A DNA stretch of 5,969 bases from DASVSL01 sp036388095 (lineage in GTDB: Bacteria; Patescibacteriota; Saccharimonadia; Saccharimonadales; Saccharimonadaceae). Both the position numbers and the translations under genes were made by a program. Location of the stretch: NCBI GenBank assembly GCA_036388095.1, contig DASVSL010000064.1, forward strand, positions 1-5,969. Reading direction: 5' to 3'. The notes under the pieces are model-generated. The model made no database searches. It was not told the origin of the DNA and was given only the letters and a program-made list of their open reading frames with translations. The first letter of the stretch is position 1. The number at the start of each line of letters is the position of its first letter. Positions 1 to 5,837 of the stretch are shown one piece after another.

Positions 1-67
1 AGAGTGCCGCTAGCGCTTGGCCGAGTTGTCCATTCGCGCCGGTAATAAGTATCTTTTCTTTTGTCAT
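1..67 (-). CDS. rfbD: dTDP-4-dehydrorhamnose reductase RfbD (RmlD), N-terminal fragment
   Basis: Only the first 22 codons are in the window; the gene runs off the left edge. The visible residues begin MTKEKILITGANGQLGQALA, a Rossmann-fold start with the dinucleotide-binding pattern G10-x-x-G13-x-x-G16. The sequence TGANGQLG is characteristic of RmlD, which reduces dTDP-4-keto-L-rhamnose with NAD(P)H in the last step of dTDP-L-rhamnose synthesis in the cytoplasm. The ATG lies 7 nt after the rfbC stop and in a different frame from rfbC. A strong Shine-Dalgarno sequence sits inside the last codons of rfbC. The position directly after rfbB and rfbC supports the assignment. Another short-chain sugar-nucleotide reductase cannot be excluded from 22 residues alone, but the NGQLG signature and the context make RfbD very likely. 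Confidence 0.88.
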   Translation of the reverse strand, partial: MTKEKILITGANGQLGQALAAL

Positions 68-74
68 ACTGTCG

Positions 75-644
75 TTACACCTCCATCGGTTCTACGTCTG
101 CCAATGCCGGGTGGCCACGGTCACGATCGGACATAGTTGCTGATTCAAGCAGTATAGGCCACTGCACGTTCAAACTTGGATCCGCAAGGTTAACAAAGCA
201 GTACTTATCATAATTATCAGCACTCCAATGGGCATTCACGCTATAAAGGTAGTACGTATCTGGTTCAAGTGTTTGAAAAGAGTTGGCAACACCTTGCGGA
301 AGAAATAAGGTTGTATTCGCATCTATTTCTGTCGTGACAACCGTCCCAAAAGAATTACCCTTGCGTAGGTCTACATATGCTGCGAAGACTTTTCCTGTAA
401 CGACCGATATGTACTTGTCCCATGGCTCCGCGTGAAAGCCACGTGTTACCCCCGTCTCTTTGTTGTAGGACAAGCTGTTTTGAACAATATCGAATGATGA
501 CGGTAGACCTGCGTCGACAAGCTTTGCTTTTTGAAATTTTTCTTGAAAATACCCGCGATCATCACCAACGTAAGAAACAGTAAAGATAAGCAACCCAGGT
601 ATAGCCGTGGGAGTAGTTGTAAACTCGGTCGTCGGAACAGCCAC
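75..644 (-). CDS. rfbC: dTDP-4-dehydrorhamnose 3,5-epimerase RfbC (RmlC), RmlCD-fusion-type subfamily
   Basis: RmlC-type cupin epimerase (189 aa) that converts dTDP-4-keto-6-deoxyglucose to dTDP-4-keto-L-rhamnose in the cytoplasm. Landmarks with the start chosen here: PTAIPGLL at about 12-19, GDDRGYF at 27-33, RGFH at 68-71 with the catalytic His71, Lys77, the cupin strand AYVDLRKG at 90-97, LPQGVANSFQTL at 115-126, and ADP at 154-156 with the conserved Asp155 followed by WPI. At the usual active-site Tyr position (canonical YxxxxxYxP) this protein has Trp140 in NAHWSAD. The open frame continues upstream into rfbB to 701, but those residues do not look like RmlC. A GTG at 642-644, 2 nt after the rfbB stop and 9 nt after an AAGG, starts the protein where the family normally begins. 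GC content is clearly lower than in rfbB. The C-terminal tail MSDRDRGHPALADVEPM recalls, from memory, the linker of actinobacterial RmlC-RmlD fusions. A single 3- or 5-epimerase role is possible. Confidence 0.9.
   Translation of the reverse strand: MAVPTTEFTTTPTAIPGLLIFTVSYVGDDRGYFQEKFQKAKLVDAGLPSSFDIVQNSLSYNKETGVTRGFHAEPWDKYISVVTGKVFAAYVDLRKGNSFGTVVTTEIDANTTLFLPQGVANSFQTLEPDTYYLYSVNAHWSADNYDKYCFVNLADPSLNVQWPILLESATMSDRDRGHPALADVEPMEV
78..84 (-). promoter_or_regulatory. Shine-Dalgarno of rfbD
   Basis: The minus strand reads GGAGGTG here, 10 nt upstream of the rfbD ATG. It is formed by the final codons of rfbC (Met-Glu-Val-stop), so rfbD initiation is probably tied to translation through the end of rfbC. 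Confidence 0.7.
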
Positions 645-646
645 GA

Positions 647-1660
647 TTACTGACCTTGCTTTGCGTAGGCTTGCTCGATGTCGGACTTGTCGGCTTGCCA
701 CCAGTCACGGTGCTGGTCGTACCAGTCAATCGTCTGCTTCAGTCCGTCACGCATACCGCTCACCTGATCCGTGTACTGAGGCTCCCAGCCAAGTTCACGC
801 TTCAATTTGCTGCTATCCATGGCGTAACGCATGTCGTGACCAGGTCGATCATTGACGTGATCCAGCCAATCTTTAGGCTTACCCATCAACTCTAGAATAA
901 TCTCGAACACCTGCTTGTTGTTCACATGATCGTTGTCCGCGCCAACGATATACGTCTCACCAATTTTACCTTTGTCTAAAATAAGGTGAACGGCTGAGTT
1001 ATGGTCGTCAACATGAATCCAGTCACGGACTTGTTCGCCAGTGCCATAAAGTTTTGGCTTGATGTCGCTGAGGATGTTCGTGATCTGGCGCGGTATCATT
1101 TTTTCAATGTGTTGATATGGGCCGTAGTTGTTTGAGCAATTTGAAATAGTCGCCTGAATCCCGAAGCTACGCACCCACGCTCGGACGAGGTGATCCGAAC
1201 CAGCTTTGGTCGAAGAGTACGGGCTGGACGGATTGTAGGGTGTGGTTTCAGTAAAGCGGTTCGGATCGTCGAGCTCGAGGTCGCCGAACACTTCGTCGGT
1301 GCTGATGTGGTGGAGTCGCTTGCCGTGTTTTCGGACGGCTTCAAGGATCGTGTAGGTGCCAATGATGTTGGTGTTCACGAACGGCCATGGGTCGCGCAGG
1401 GAATTGTCGTTGTGGCTTTCAGCCGCAAAGTGGACGACAATGTCCGTCTCACCGACCAGACGGTCCATCAGCACTGCATCGCATATATCGCCTTCGACGA
1501 ACTCAATCTTATCCACCACCTCACTCAGATTGTCCGTGTTACCAGCGTAGGTCAGTTTGTCGATGACAGTAAGACGGTAGTCGGGTTTGTTCTTCAGGGT
1601 ATAGTGCACGAAGTTCGACCCGATGAACCCCGCTCCTCCCGTGATAAGCAGTTTAGTCAT
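647..1660 (-). CDS. rfbB: dTDP-glucose 4,6-dehydratase RfbB (RmlB)
   Basis: Extended short-chain dehydrogenase (337 aa, the usual family length) that uses bound NAD+ to convert dTDP-glucose to dTDP-4-keto-6-deoxyglucose, the second step of dTDP-L-rhamnose synthesis. The N-terminal Rossmann motif is GGAGFIGSNF (8-17). The dehydratase-specific catalytic triplet Thr121-Asp122-Glu123 sits in HISTDEVFGDL. The Tyr148-xxx-Lys152 pair is in SPYSSTKAGSDHLVRAW. The substrate-binding stretches NCSNNYGPYQHIEKMIP (174-190) and RPGHDMRYAMD (272-282) are nearly canonical. It is the first gene of the leftward rfbB-rfbC-rfbD operon and its TAA is 2 nt from the rfbC GTG. The start codon has only a weak AGG 2 nt upstream and a possible short leader, so initiation may not depend on a normal Shine-Dalgarno sequence. 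rfbA is absent from the window. Confidence 0.97.
   Translation of the reverse strand: MTKLLITGGAGFIGSNFVHYTLKNKPDYRLTVIDKLTYAGNTDNLSEVVDKIEFVEGDICDAVLMDRLVGETDIVVHFAAESHNDNSLRDPWPFVNTNIIGTYTILEAVRKHGKRLHHISTDEVFGDLELDDPNRFTETTPYNPSSPYSSTKAGSDHLVRAWVRSFGIQATISNCSNNYGPYQHIEKMIPRQITNILSDIKPKLYGTGEQVRDWIHVDDHNSAVHLILDKGKIGETYIVGADNDHVNNKQVFEIILELMGKPKDWLDHVNDRPGHDMRYAMDSSKLKRELGWEPQYTDQVSGMRDGLKQTIDWYDQHRDWWQADKSDIEQAYAKQGQ
654..657 (-). promoter_or_regulatory. Shine-Dalgarno deciding the rfbC GTG start
   Basis: The minus strand reads AAGG, 9 nt upstream of the GTG at 642-644 and inside the last codons of rfbB (Lys-Gln-Gly-Gln-stop). It supports the GTG start over the longer in-frame ATG at 701, which would need 55 nt of overlap with rfbB. 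Confidence 0.5.
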
Positions 1661-1677
1661 ACCTACTAGTGTACTTT

Positions 1678-1685
1678 ATTTTATA
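1678..1685 (-). promoter_or_regulatory. Possible -10 region of the rfbB operon
   Basis: The minus strand reads TATAAAAT, which contains TAAAAT (5 of 6 matches to TATAAT). It would place transcription start about 10-12 nt before the rfbB ATG, giving a very short leader. No convincing -35 box lies 16-18 nt upstream, so this is a weak call. A start further upstream, with the hairpin in the leader, is possible. Confidence 0.3.
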
Positions 1686-1687
1686 GA

Positions 1688-1734
1688 TAGCGCTCGCTGC
1701 CTATGGTCCACAGTAGGCTTGTAGCTGAGCGCTA
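1688..1734. repeat. Imperfect inverted repeat / hairpin between rfbB and glmS
   Basis: The arms are TAGCGCTC (1688-1695) with GAGCGCTA (1727-1734), then GCT (1696-1698) with AGC (1723-1725) after a one-base bulge, then GCCTA (1699-1703) with TAGGC (1714-1718) after a four-base bulge. That is 16 paired bases around a 10-nt loop. No T-run follows on either strand and both flanking genes start outward, so it is not a terminator. It could be a protein-binding operator, a leader-RNA structure for rfbB, or chance. Confidence 0.5.
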
Positions 1735-1760
1735 GCGTATACTTATGCTTACGAATAGCT

Positions 1761-1789
1761 TCGATACTAAGCGGTGCATATTTTATACG
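1761..1789 (+). promoter_or_regulatory. Candidate glmS promoter
   Basis: TCGATA (1761-1766, 4 of 6 to TTGACA) is separated by 17 nt from TATACG (1784-1789, 4 of 6 to TATAAT). The predicted transcription start near 1796 gives a leader of roughly 36 nt ending in a good Shine-Dalgarno sequence. The spacing is ideal but both boxes are imperfect. Confidence 0.4.
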
Positions 1790-1820
1790 AAGTAGTCATG
1801 TGTAGAAGTAATTATCAAGC

Positions 1821-1826
1821 AAGGAG
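1821..1826 (+). promoter_or_regulatory. Shine-Dalgarno of glmS
   Basis: AAGGAG lies 5 nt upstream of the ATG at 1832. It fixes the start and gives the Met-Cys N-terminus needed for the glutaminase nucleophile. Confidence 0.85.
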
Positions 1827-1831
1827 CTTAT

Positions 1832-3664
1832 ATGTGTGGGATAGTCGGCTATATTGGGGATAATCATGCACAACCAATCCTATTGGGCGGGTTGCGACGG
1901 TTAGAGTACCGCGGCTATGATTCGGCTGGTGTTATCACGGCTGGTGTCAAAGGCGCGACGTTACTCCGCAAAAAAGGCAAGGTCGCTGAGCTTGACGCCG
2001 CCGTTGCCAAGAAACCCATGTTCGACACGGTTGGCATCGGCCACACCCGCTGGGCGACCCACGGTGAGCCGAACGAACGTAACGCCCATCCACACAAAGC
2101 CGGTGATATTTACCTGGTCCATAACGGCATTATCGAAAACTACATGGATCTGCGGACCGTTCTAAAAAAACGCGGCTATGAATTTATCAGCGACACCGAT
2201 ACTGAAGTCTTGGCCGCCCTGATTGATTCGGTCTATCAGGCTCAGTCAGGTGCGAAGAACCTTCACCGGGCAGTCGATGACGCCCTGAATATGGCTGTCG
2301 GAGCCTATGGTATCGCCGTCATGGCGGCCGGTAATCTCGACGAGGTTGTCGTCGCTAAAAAAGGCAGCCCGCTGGTGCTTGGGATCGGGGACGGAGAAGT
2401 CTTCATTGCCAGCGACCCTTCGGCACTGGTTGGTCATACGGATCGGGTCGTCTATCTGCGCGACAACGAAGTCGCTACCTGTCGCCGCAGTGGTATCGAC
2501 ATCACAGACGCGACGGCGACACCGATTGACGCCCAGGTCGAGATACTCGAGATGGACATCCAGGCGATTCAGAAAAAAGGCTACGACCACTTTTTGCTCA
2601 AGGAAATCTTCGAACAGCCGGATACCTTGCGCGCGACGCTGAGTGGTCGGGTACTGAAAAAAGAGAACGAAGTCCGCCTGGGCGGCATTAACATGACACC
2701 GGCGCAGTTAAAACGCATCAAGCACGTATTTATCGTGGCATGTGGAACGGCATCTTACGCCGGTATGCTCGCAAGTTATTACTACGAAACCCTAATGGAT
2801 GACATTACCGTCGAGGTAGCGATAGCCTCAGAACTGCGTTACCGTTCGTTCAATGTGCCTGATCATTCCGTTGCAGCCTTTGTCAGTCAGTCCGGAGAAA
2901 CGGCTGACACACTGGCTTGTTTAGAAGAAATGAAGCGACGGGGCGTTCGCTGTATCGGGATTATAAATTCAGTTGGCTCTAGTATTGCCCGCGCTGTTGA
3001 TGGAGGAGTATATCTGCATGCCGGGGCAGAGATTTCAGTCGCGAGTACGAAAGCTTATACCTCACAGGCAACAGCACTGATTATGTTTGGATTGGTCATC
3101 GCCCAGGCGAAAGGCTTAAGCCCACAGGTTCTACGCGACTATGTCCGAGAACTGGACGCACTGCCTGATGAGATTCACGCTACGTTAATCTCGAAGAATG
3201 ACGAGATCAAAAAACTTGTAAAAAAATACCAACACTATGAACACGCGTTTTACATCGGTCGCGACGTCATGTACCCACTGGCGATGGAAGGCGCCTTAAA
3301 GTTAAAAGAGACGAGTTACATCCACGTCGAAGGTCAGGCGGCCGGCGAACTGAAGCATGGCTCAATTGCCCTGGTAGACGATCGCTTTTTCGAAGTTGCT
3401 TTCGTTGCCGATAACTGGTTGTACGAGAAGACAATGAGTAACGTTATCGAGATGCGAGCCCGTGGTGGTCACATTATTACGATTACTGACAGTCGAAAAG
3501 ACATCGAAACCGAAACTGTCGTGAGGGTTCATACGAGCATCAAAGTACTGACTCCACTTGTCTTCAATATTGTGAGCCAGTTATTCGCGTATCATATGGC
3601 CGTCGCCCGCGGTAATGATGTCGACCAGCCGCGTAACCTCGCCAAAAGCGTCACCGTCGAATAG
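1832..3664 (+). CDS. glmS: Glutamine--fructose-6-phosphate aminotransferase (isomerizing) GlmS
   Basis: Makes glucosamine-6-phosphate from fructose-6-phosphate and glutamine, the entry step to UDP-GlcNAc for peptidoglycan and surface glycans. The length (610 aa) is typical. The N-terminal glutaminase domain begins MCGIVGYIGD, so Cys2 becomes the N-terminal nucleophile after Met removal. It also has GIGHTRWATHG (68-78), HNGIIENY (97-104) and DTD (121-123). Two SIS isomerase domains follow, with CGTASYAG (304-311), SQSGETADT (352-360) and STKAYTSQ (405-412). The isomerase active-site region is KETSYIHVEGQAAGELKHG (492-510), and the protein ends in the family's signature DQPRNLAKSVTVE. It stands alone on the plus strand between two minus-strand operons. 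Its stop is 5 nt from the galE stop, so no separate terminator fits between them. No glmS ribozyme is visible upstream, so control is presumably by promoter or by other means. Confidence 0.98.
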   Translation: MCGIVGYIGDNHAQPILLGGLRRLEYRGYDSAGVITAGVKGATLLRKKGKVAELDAAVAKKPMFDTVGIGHTRWATHGEPNERNAHPHKAGDIYLVHNGIIENYMDLRTVLKKRGYEFISDTDTEVLAALIDSVYQAQSGAKNLHRAVDDALNMAVGAYGIAVMAAGNLDEVVVAKKGSPLVLGIGDGEVFIASDPSALVGHTDRVVYLRDNEVATCRRSGIDITDATATPIDAQVEILEMDIQAIQKKGYDHFLLKEIFEQPDTLRATLSGRVLKKENEVRLGGINMTPAQLKRIKHVFIVACGTASYAGMLASYYYETLMDDITVEVAIASELRYRSFNVPDHSVAAFVSQSGETADTLACLEEMKRRGVRCIGIINSVGSSIARAVDGGVYLHAGAEISVASTKAYTSQATALIMFGLVIAQAKGLSPQVLRDYVRELDALPDEIHATLISKNDEIKKLVKKYQHYEHAFYIGRDVMYPLAMEGALKLKETSYIHVEGQAAGELKHGSIALVDDRFFEVAFVADNWLYEKTMSNVIEMRARGGHIITITDSRKDIETETVVRVHTSIKVLTPLVFNIVSQLFAYHMAVARGNDVDQPRNLAKSVTVE

Positions 3665-3669
3665 ACAAA

Positions 3670-4701
3670 TTACTCGTTGCTTTTGCGTGACGTTTTATAC
3701 CCGTTCGGGTTATTGAGCTGCCAACGCCAACTGTCCGCGCACGCTTGCTCGATACTTTTTTCTGTTTTCCACCCGAGTTCACGCCGTGCTTTATCCGCAT
3801 TCGCAAAACAGGCGGCGACATCACCTGGTCGTCGCGGGGCGATGCGGTAGGGAATCTTCTTTTTGGACGCAACCTCGAACGCTTCGATAAGCTGGAGAAC
3901 AGATGTACCTTTTCCAGAACAAAGGTTATATACATGCGTACCAGGCGTTGACGCCTGTAGTGCCGCTAGATGGCCTCGCGCCAGGTCGACGACATGGATA
4001 TAATCGCGGACGCCCGTTCCGTCTACGGTGTCATAGTCGCCGCCGTATACCTGCACAACGTCCCGTTTACCAATAGCGACTTGCGTCACGTAGGGGAGCA
4101 AGTTGTTTGGTACGCCATGAGGATCTTCGCCGATGCGTCCGCTGTGATGAGCGCCGACAGGATTGAAGTACCGGAGCAAGGTCACTTCGAACTGCTTATT
4201 GGCAGTGGCGATATCGCGCAAAATTTGCTCGATCATAAATTTTGTCTGTCCGTATGGATTAGTAATGCCAGTACCCGTACGGCTCGCTTCGGTAAGGGGT
4301 AACTGTGAGGGCGTACCATAGACTGTCGCAGATGAACTGAATATCAGTTTATTGACGCGGTACTTCTCCATCGCCCGTACCAGCACTAATGTGGAATCGA
4401 GATTGGTCTCATAATATTCACGCGGTTTCGAGACTGACTCGGCGACAGACTTAAGACCGGCAAAGTGGATGACCGCGTCAAATTGCGTACTTTCGAAAAC
4501 GTCAGACAACGACCCGGCGTCACGAAGGTCAGCCTCCACGAAACGAAACGGTTTCCCCGTAATCGACCTGACTCGTTCTAACGATTCAGAATCAGAGTTT
4601 TGTAAATTATCAATTACGACGACCGTGTGGCCAGCATTGAGTAGTTCTACGAGTGTATGAGATCCGATGTATCCAGCCCCACCAGTGACGAGAACATTCA
4701 T
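3670..4701 (-). CDS. galE: UDP-glucose 4-epimerase GalE
   Basis: NAD-dependent extended short-chain dehydrogenase (343 aa) that interconverts UDP-glucose and UDP-galactose. Visible features are the nucleotide-binding GGAGYIGSH (7-15), DNLQNS (31-36), the catalytic SSSATVYG (122-129) with Ser124, Tyr150-xxx-Lys154 in NPYGQTKFMIEQ, RYFNPVGAH (177-185), VRDYIHVVDLA (231-241), RRPGD (290-294), and a C-terminal NNPNGY that matches the usual family ending. Cys298 aligns with E. coli Tyr299 and human Cys307, the residue that gates access for N-acetylated sugars, so UDP-GlcNAc/UDP-GalNAc activity is plausible. The ATG overlaps the stop of the upstream glycosyltransferase (ATGA), and a strong Shine-Dalgarno sequence precedes it. 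galE therefore belongs to the glycosyltransferase operon and not with the convergent glmS. Confidence 0.96.
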   Translation of the reverse strand: MNVLVTGGAGYIGSHTLVELLNAGHTVVVIDNLQNSDSESLERVRSITGKPFRFVEADLRDAGSLSDVFESTQFDAVIHFAGLKSVAESVSKPREYYETNLDSTLVLVRAMEKYRVNKLIFSSSATVYGTPSQLPLTEASRTGTGITNPYGQTKFMIEQILRDIATANKQFEVTLLRYFNPVGAHHSGRIGEDPHGVPNNLLPYVTQVAIGKRDVVQVYGGDYDTVDGTGVRDYIHVVDLARGHLAALQASTPGTHVYNLCSGKGTSVLQLIEAFEVASKKKIPYRIAPRRPGDVAACFANADKARRELGWKTEKSIEQACADSWRWQLNNPNGYKTSRKSNE

Positions 4702-5834
4702 GAAACCCCTCCTGTTTTATTACTATCACTGACGATATCTTTAAGCCGCTTTACAAAATGATCGGTTGAGAACCGTTCTGCCGAGGCACGTAGAGCCTCA
4801 GGTTCAAACGGTAACGTTGTGAGTTTTTTGATGCTCGCCATCAGCGACTCAGGAGTCTGCTCGTTAAACGTACTACCATTCACACCGTCGGTAATGATGT
4901 CACGACTGCCACCGGCTGCGTACGCGACGACTGGTGTACCGGCCGCGAGGGCTTCGACTTGGACGATGCCGAAATCTTCTTCGGCGGCGAAGATGTATGC
5001 CTTGACGCTGCCAAAAAGGGTGGCGACCGCTTCGTCACTGAGACCGCTACGAAACTCGATGGTTGGGCCAGCGATTGACTTGAGACGATCGTGGTCAGGA
5101 CCGCTACCACTGACGATCAGGGGAAGGCCAAGCTGGTTACAGGCTTCAATTGCAAGATCGTAGCGTTTATAAGGTACTTGCCGACCATGGGCGAGGTAGC
5201 CTTCGCGCTTGTCAGTGGGTAGGCTAACCGCTTCGAAACGGGCGATATCAACCGGTGGATTCAATACGACCGAATCTTTGTCGTAGTATTTTTTAATTCG
5301 TTTGGCGACTTCGCTAGAATTGGCAACGAACAGATCAACCTGTTGCGCTGCCTTGTAATCGGCGCGTTTCAAACTCGGTACTAGGACAGGCATCGTCAGG
5401 CGGGCCAGCCAGTTAAGCTTGCCGAGGCCAGGGTTACGACGATACTCGTCGTAATGGCTCCAGTAATACCGGATCGGCGTATGACAGTAGCAGATATGAA
5501 TTTGCCCGGGGCGAGTTTTTTTGACCTGTTTACTCTCGGCGCTACTGCTGGAAATAATAATGTCGTACTCGCTTAGATCGAGACTGCGAAATGCAAAGAC
5601 CCGCAGCATCGGGAACAGACGTTGCAAGCGGCGAAGGGGTTTAGGGAGACGTTGCAGCCAGGTCGTCCGAATGTCGAGGCCACGGAAATGCGGCTCGGCC
5701 AGCTTGTCTGGTTCATAGACGCTCGTAAAAATCGGAGCATCTGGGAATGCCTGATGAAGTGCCAGATCAACCCGGGCAACACCACCCATGTCAGTGATCC
5801 AATCGGTAACGATGGCAACTTTTGGGGTAGACAT
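4698..5834 (-). CDS. GT4-family glycosyltransferase (retaining, GT-B fold)
   Basis: A 378-aa cytoplasmic-face glycosyltransferase that probably adds a sugar to a lipid-linked surface glycan. The N-terminal acceptor domain begins with KVAIVTDWITDMGGVARV (5-22), the Gly-rich loop typical of GT-B enzymes, and contains ICYCHTPIRYYW (114-125), common in WbaZ-like mannosyltransferases. The C-terminal donor domain has HGRQVPYKRYDLAI (216-229) with basic residues for the nucleotide-sugar phosphates, VSGSGPD (241-247), and the E286-x7-E294 motif in EEDFGIVQVEALAAG, followed by GTPVVAYAAGGSRDII (299-314). There is no signal peptide or membrane segment. It starts 3 nt after the sugar-transferase stop, without a clear Shine-Dalgarno sequence, and overlaps galE by 4 nt. 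The donor cannot be read from sequence; GDP-mannose is a family-based guess, and the neighbouring galE and rfb genes would also allow other sugars. Confidence 0.9.
   Translation of the reverse strand: MSTPKVAIVTDWITDMGGVARVDLALHQAFPDAPIFTSVYEPDKLAEPHFRGLDIRTTWLQRLPKPLRRLQRLFPMLRVFAFRSLDLSEYDIIISSSSAESKQVKKTRPGQIHICYCHTPIRYYWSHYDEYRRNPGLGKLNWLARLTMPVLVPSLKRADYKAAQQVDLFVANSSEVAKRIKKYYDKDSVVLNPPVDIARFEAVSLPTDKREGYLAHGRQVPYKRYDLAIEACNQLGLPLIVSGSGPDHDRLKSIAGPTIEFRSGLSDEAVATLFGSVKAYIFAAEEDFGIVQVEALAAGTPVVAYAAGGSRDIITDGVNGSTFNEQTPESLMASIKKLTTLPFEPEALRASAERFSTDHFVKRLKDIVSDSNKTGGVS
4708..4713 (-). promoter_or_regulatory. Shine-Dalgarno of galE
   Basis: The minus strand reads AGGAGG, 6 nt upstream of the galE ATG, inside the last codons of the glycosyltransferase gene. 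Together with the ATGA overlap it indicates coupled but efficient translation of galE. Confidence 0.8.
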
Positions 5835-5837
5835 ATT

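Larger units (their letters stand above)
1661..1831. other. Divergent intergenic region between rfbB and glmS
   Basis: This 171-nt stretch separates two divergent start codons and must hold the control signals of both. It is more AT-rich at its two ends, where -10-like boxes occur facing outward in each direction, and carries an imperfect inverted repeat between them. I see no RNA gene and no core resembling the glmS ribozyme of Firmicutes. Confidence 0.8.

Noticed and set aside
8..15. Palindrome CGCTAGCG at 8-15 and again at 1730-1737 as a repeated regulatory site
   Set aside because: The first copy lies inside rfbD coding sequence. Two copies of an 8-base palindrome are weak evidence for a shared site.
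645..701. Longer rfbC starting at the ATG at 701
   Set aside because: The extra 19 residues are basic, unlike any RmlC N-terminus, and overlap the conserved C-terminus of rfbB. The GTG at 644 gives the normal family start.
1190..1669. 159-codon open frame on the plus strand opposite rfbB
   Set aside because: It lies wholly within the antisense of a clearly conserved rfbB, has no ribosome-binding site and resembles no family I recognise. It is a frame shadow of a GC-balanced gene.
1661..1831. glmS ribozyme-riboswitch upstream of glmS
   Set aside because: The leader before glmS is too short and shows none of the conserved core I would expect. That element is known from Firmicutes and their relatives.
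1798..1863. Possible 21-codon leader peptide overlapping the glmS start in another frame
   Set aside because: It starts only about 2 nt after the predicted transcription start, has no clear ribosome-binding site, and lacks the repeated codons of an attenuator peptide.
3699..3710. ACCCG-TT-CGGGT hairpin downstream of glmS as a terminator
   Set aside because: The stem is only 5 bp, it codes for the conserved NPNGY end of GalE, and no T-run follows it on either strand.
4819..5163. 114-codon open frame on the plus strand opposite the GT4 gene
   Set aside because: It is antisense to the donor domain of a well-supported glycosyltransferase, with no family resemblance and no promoter or ribosome-binding site seen.
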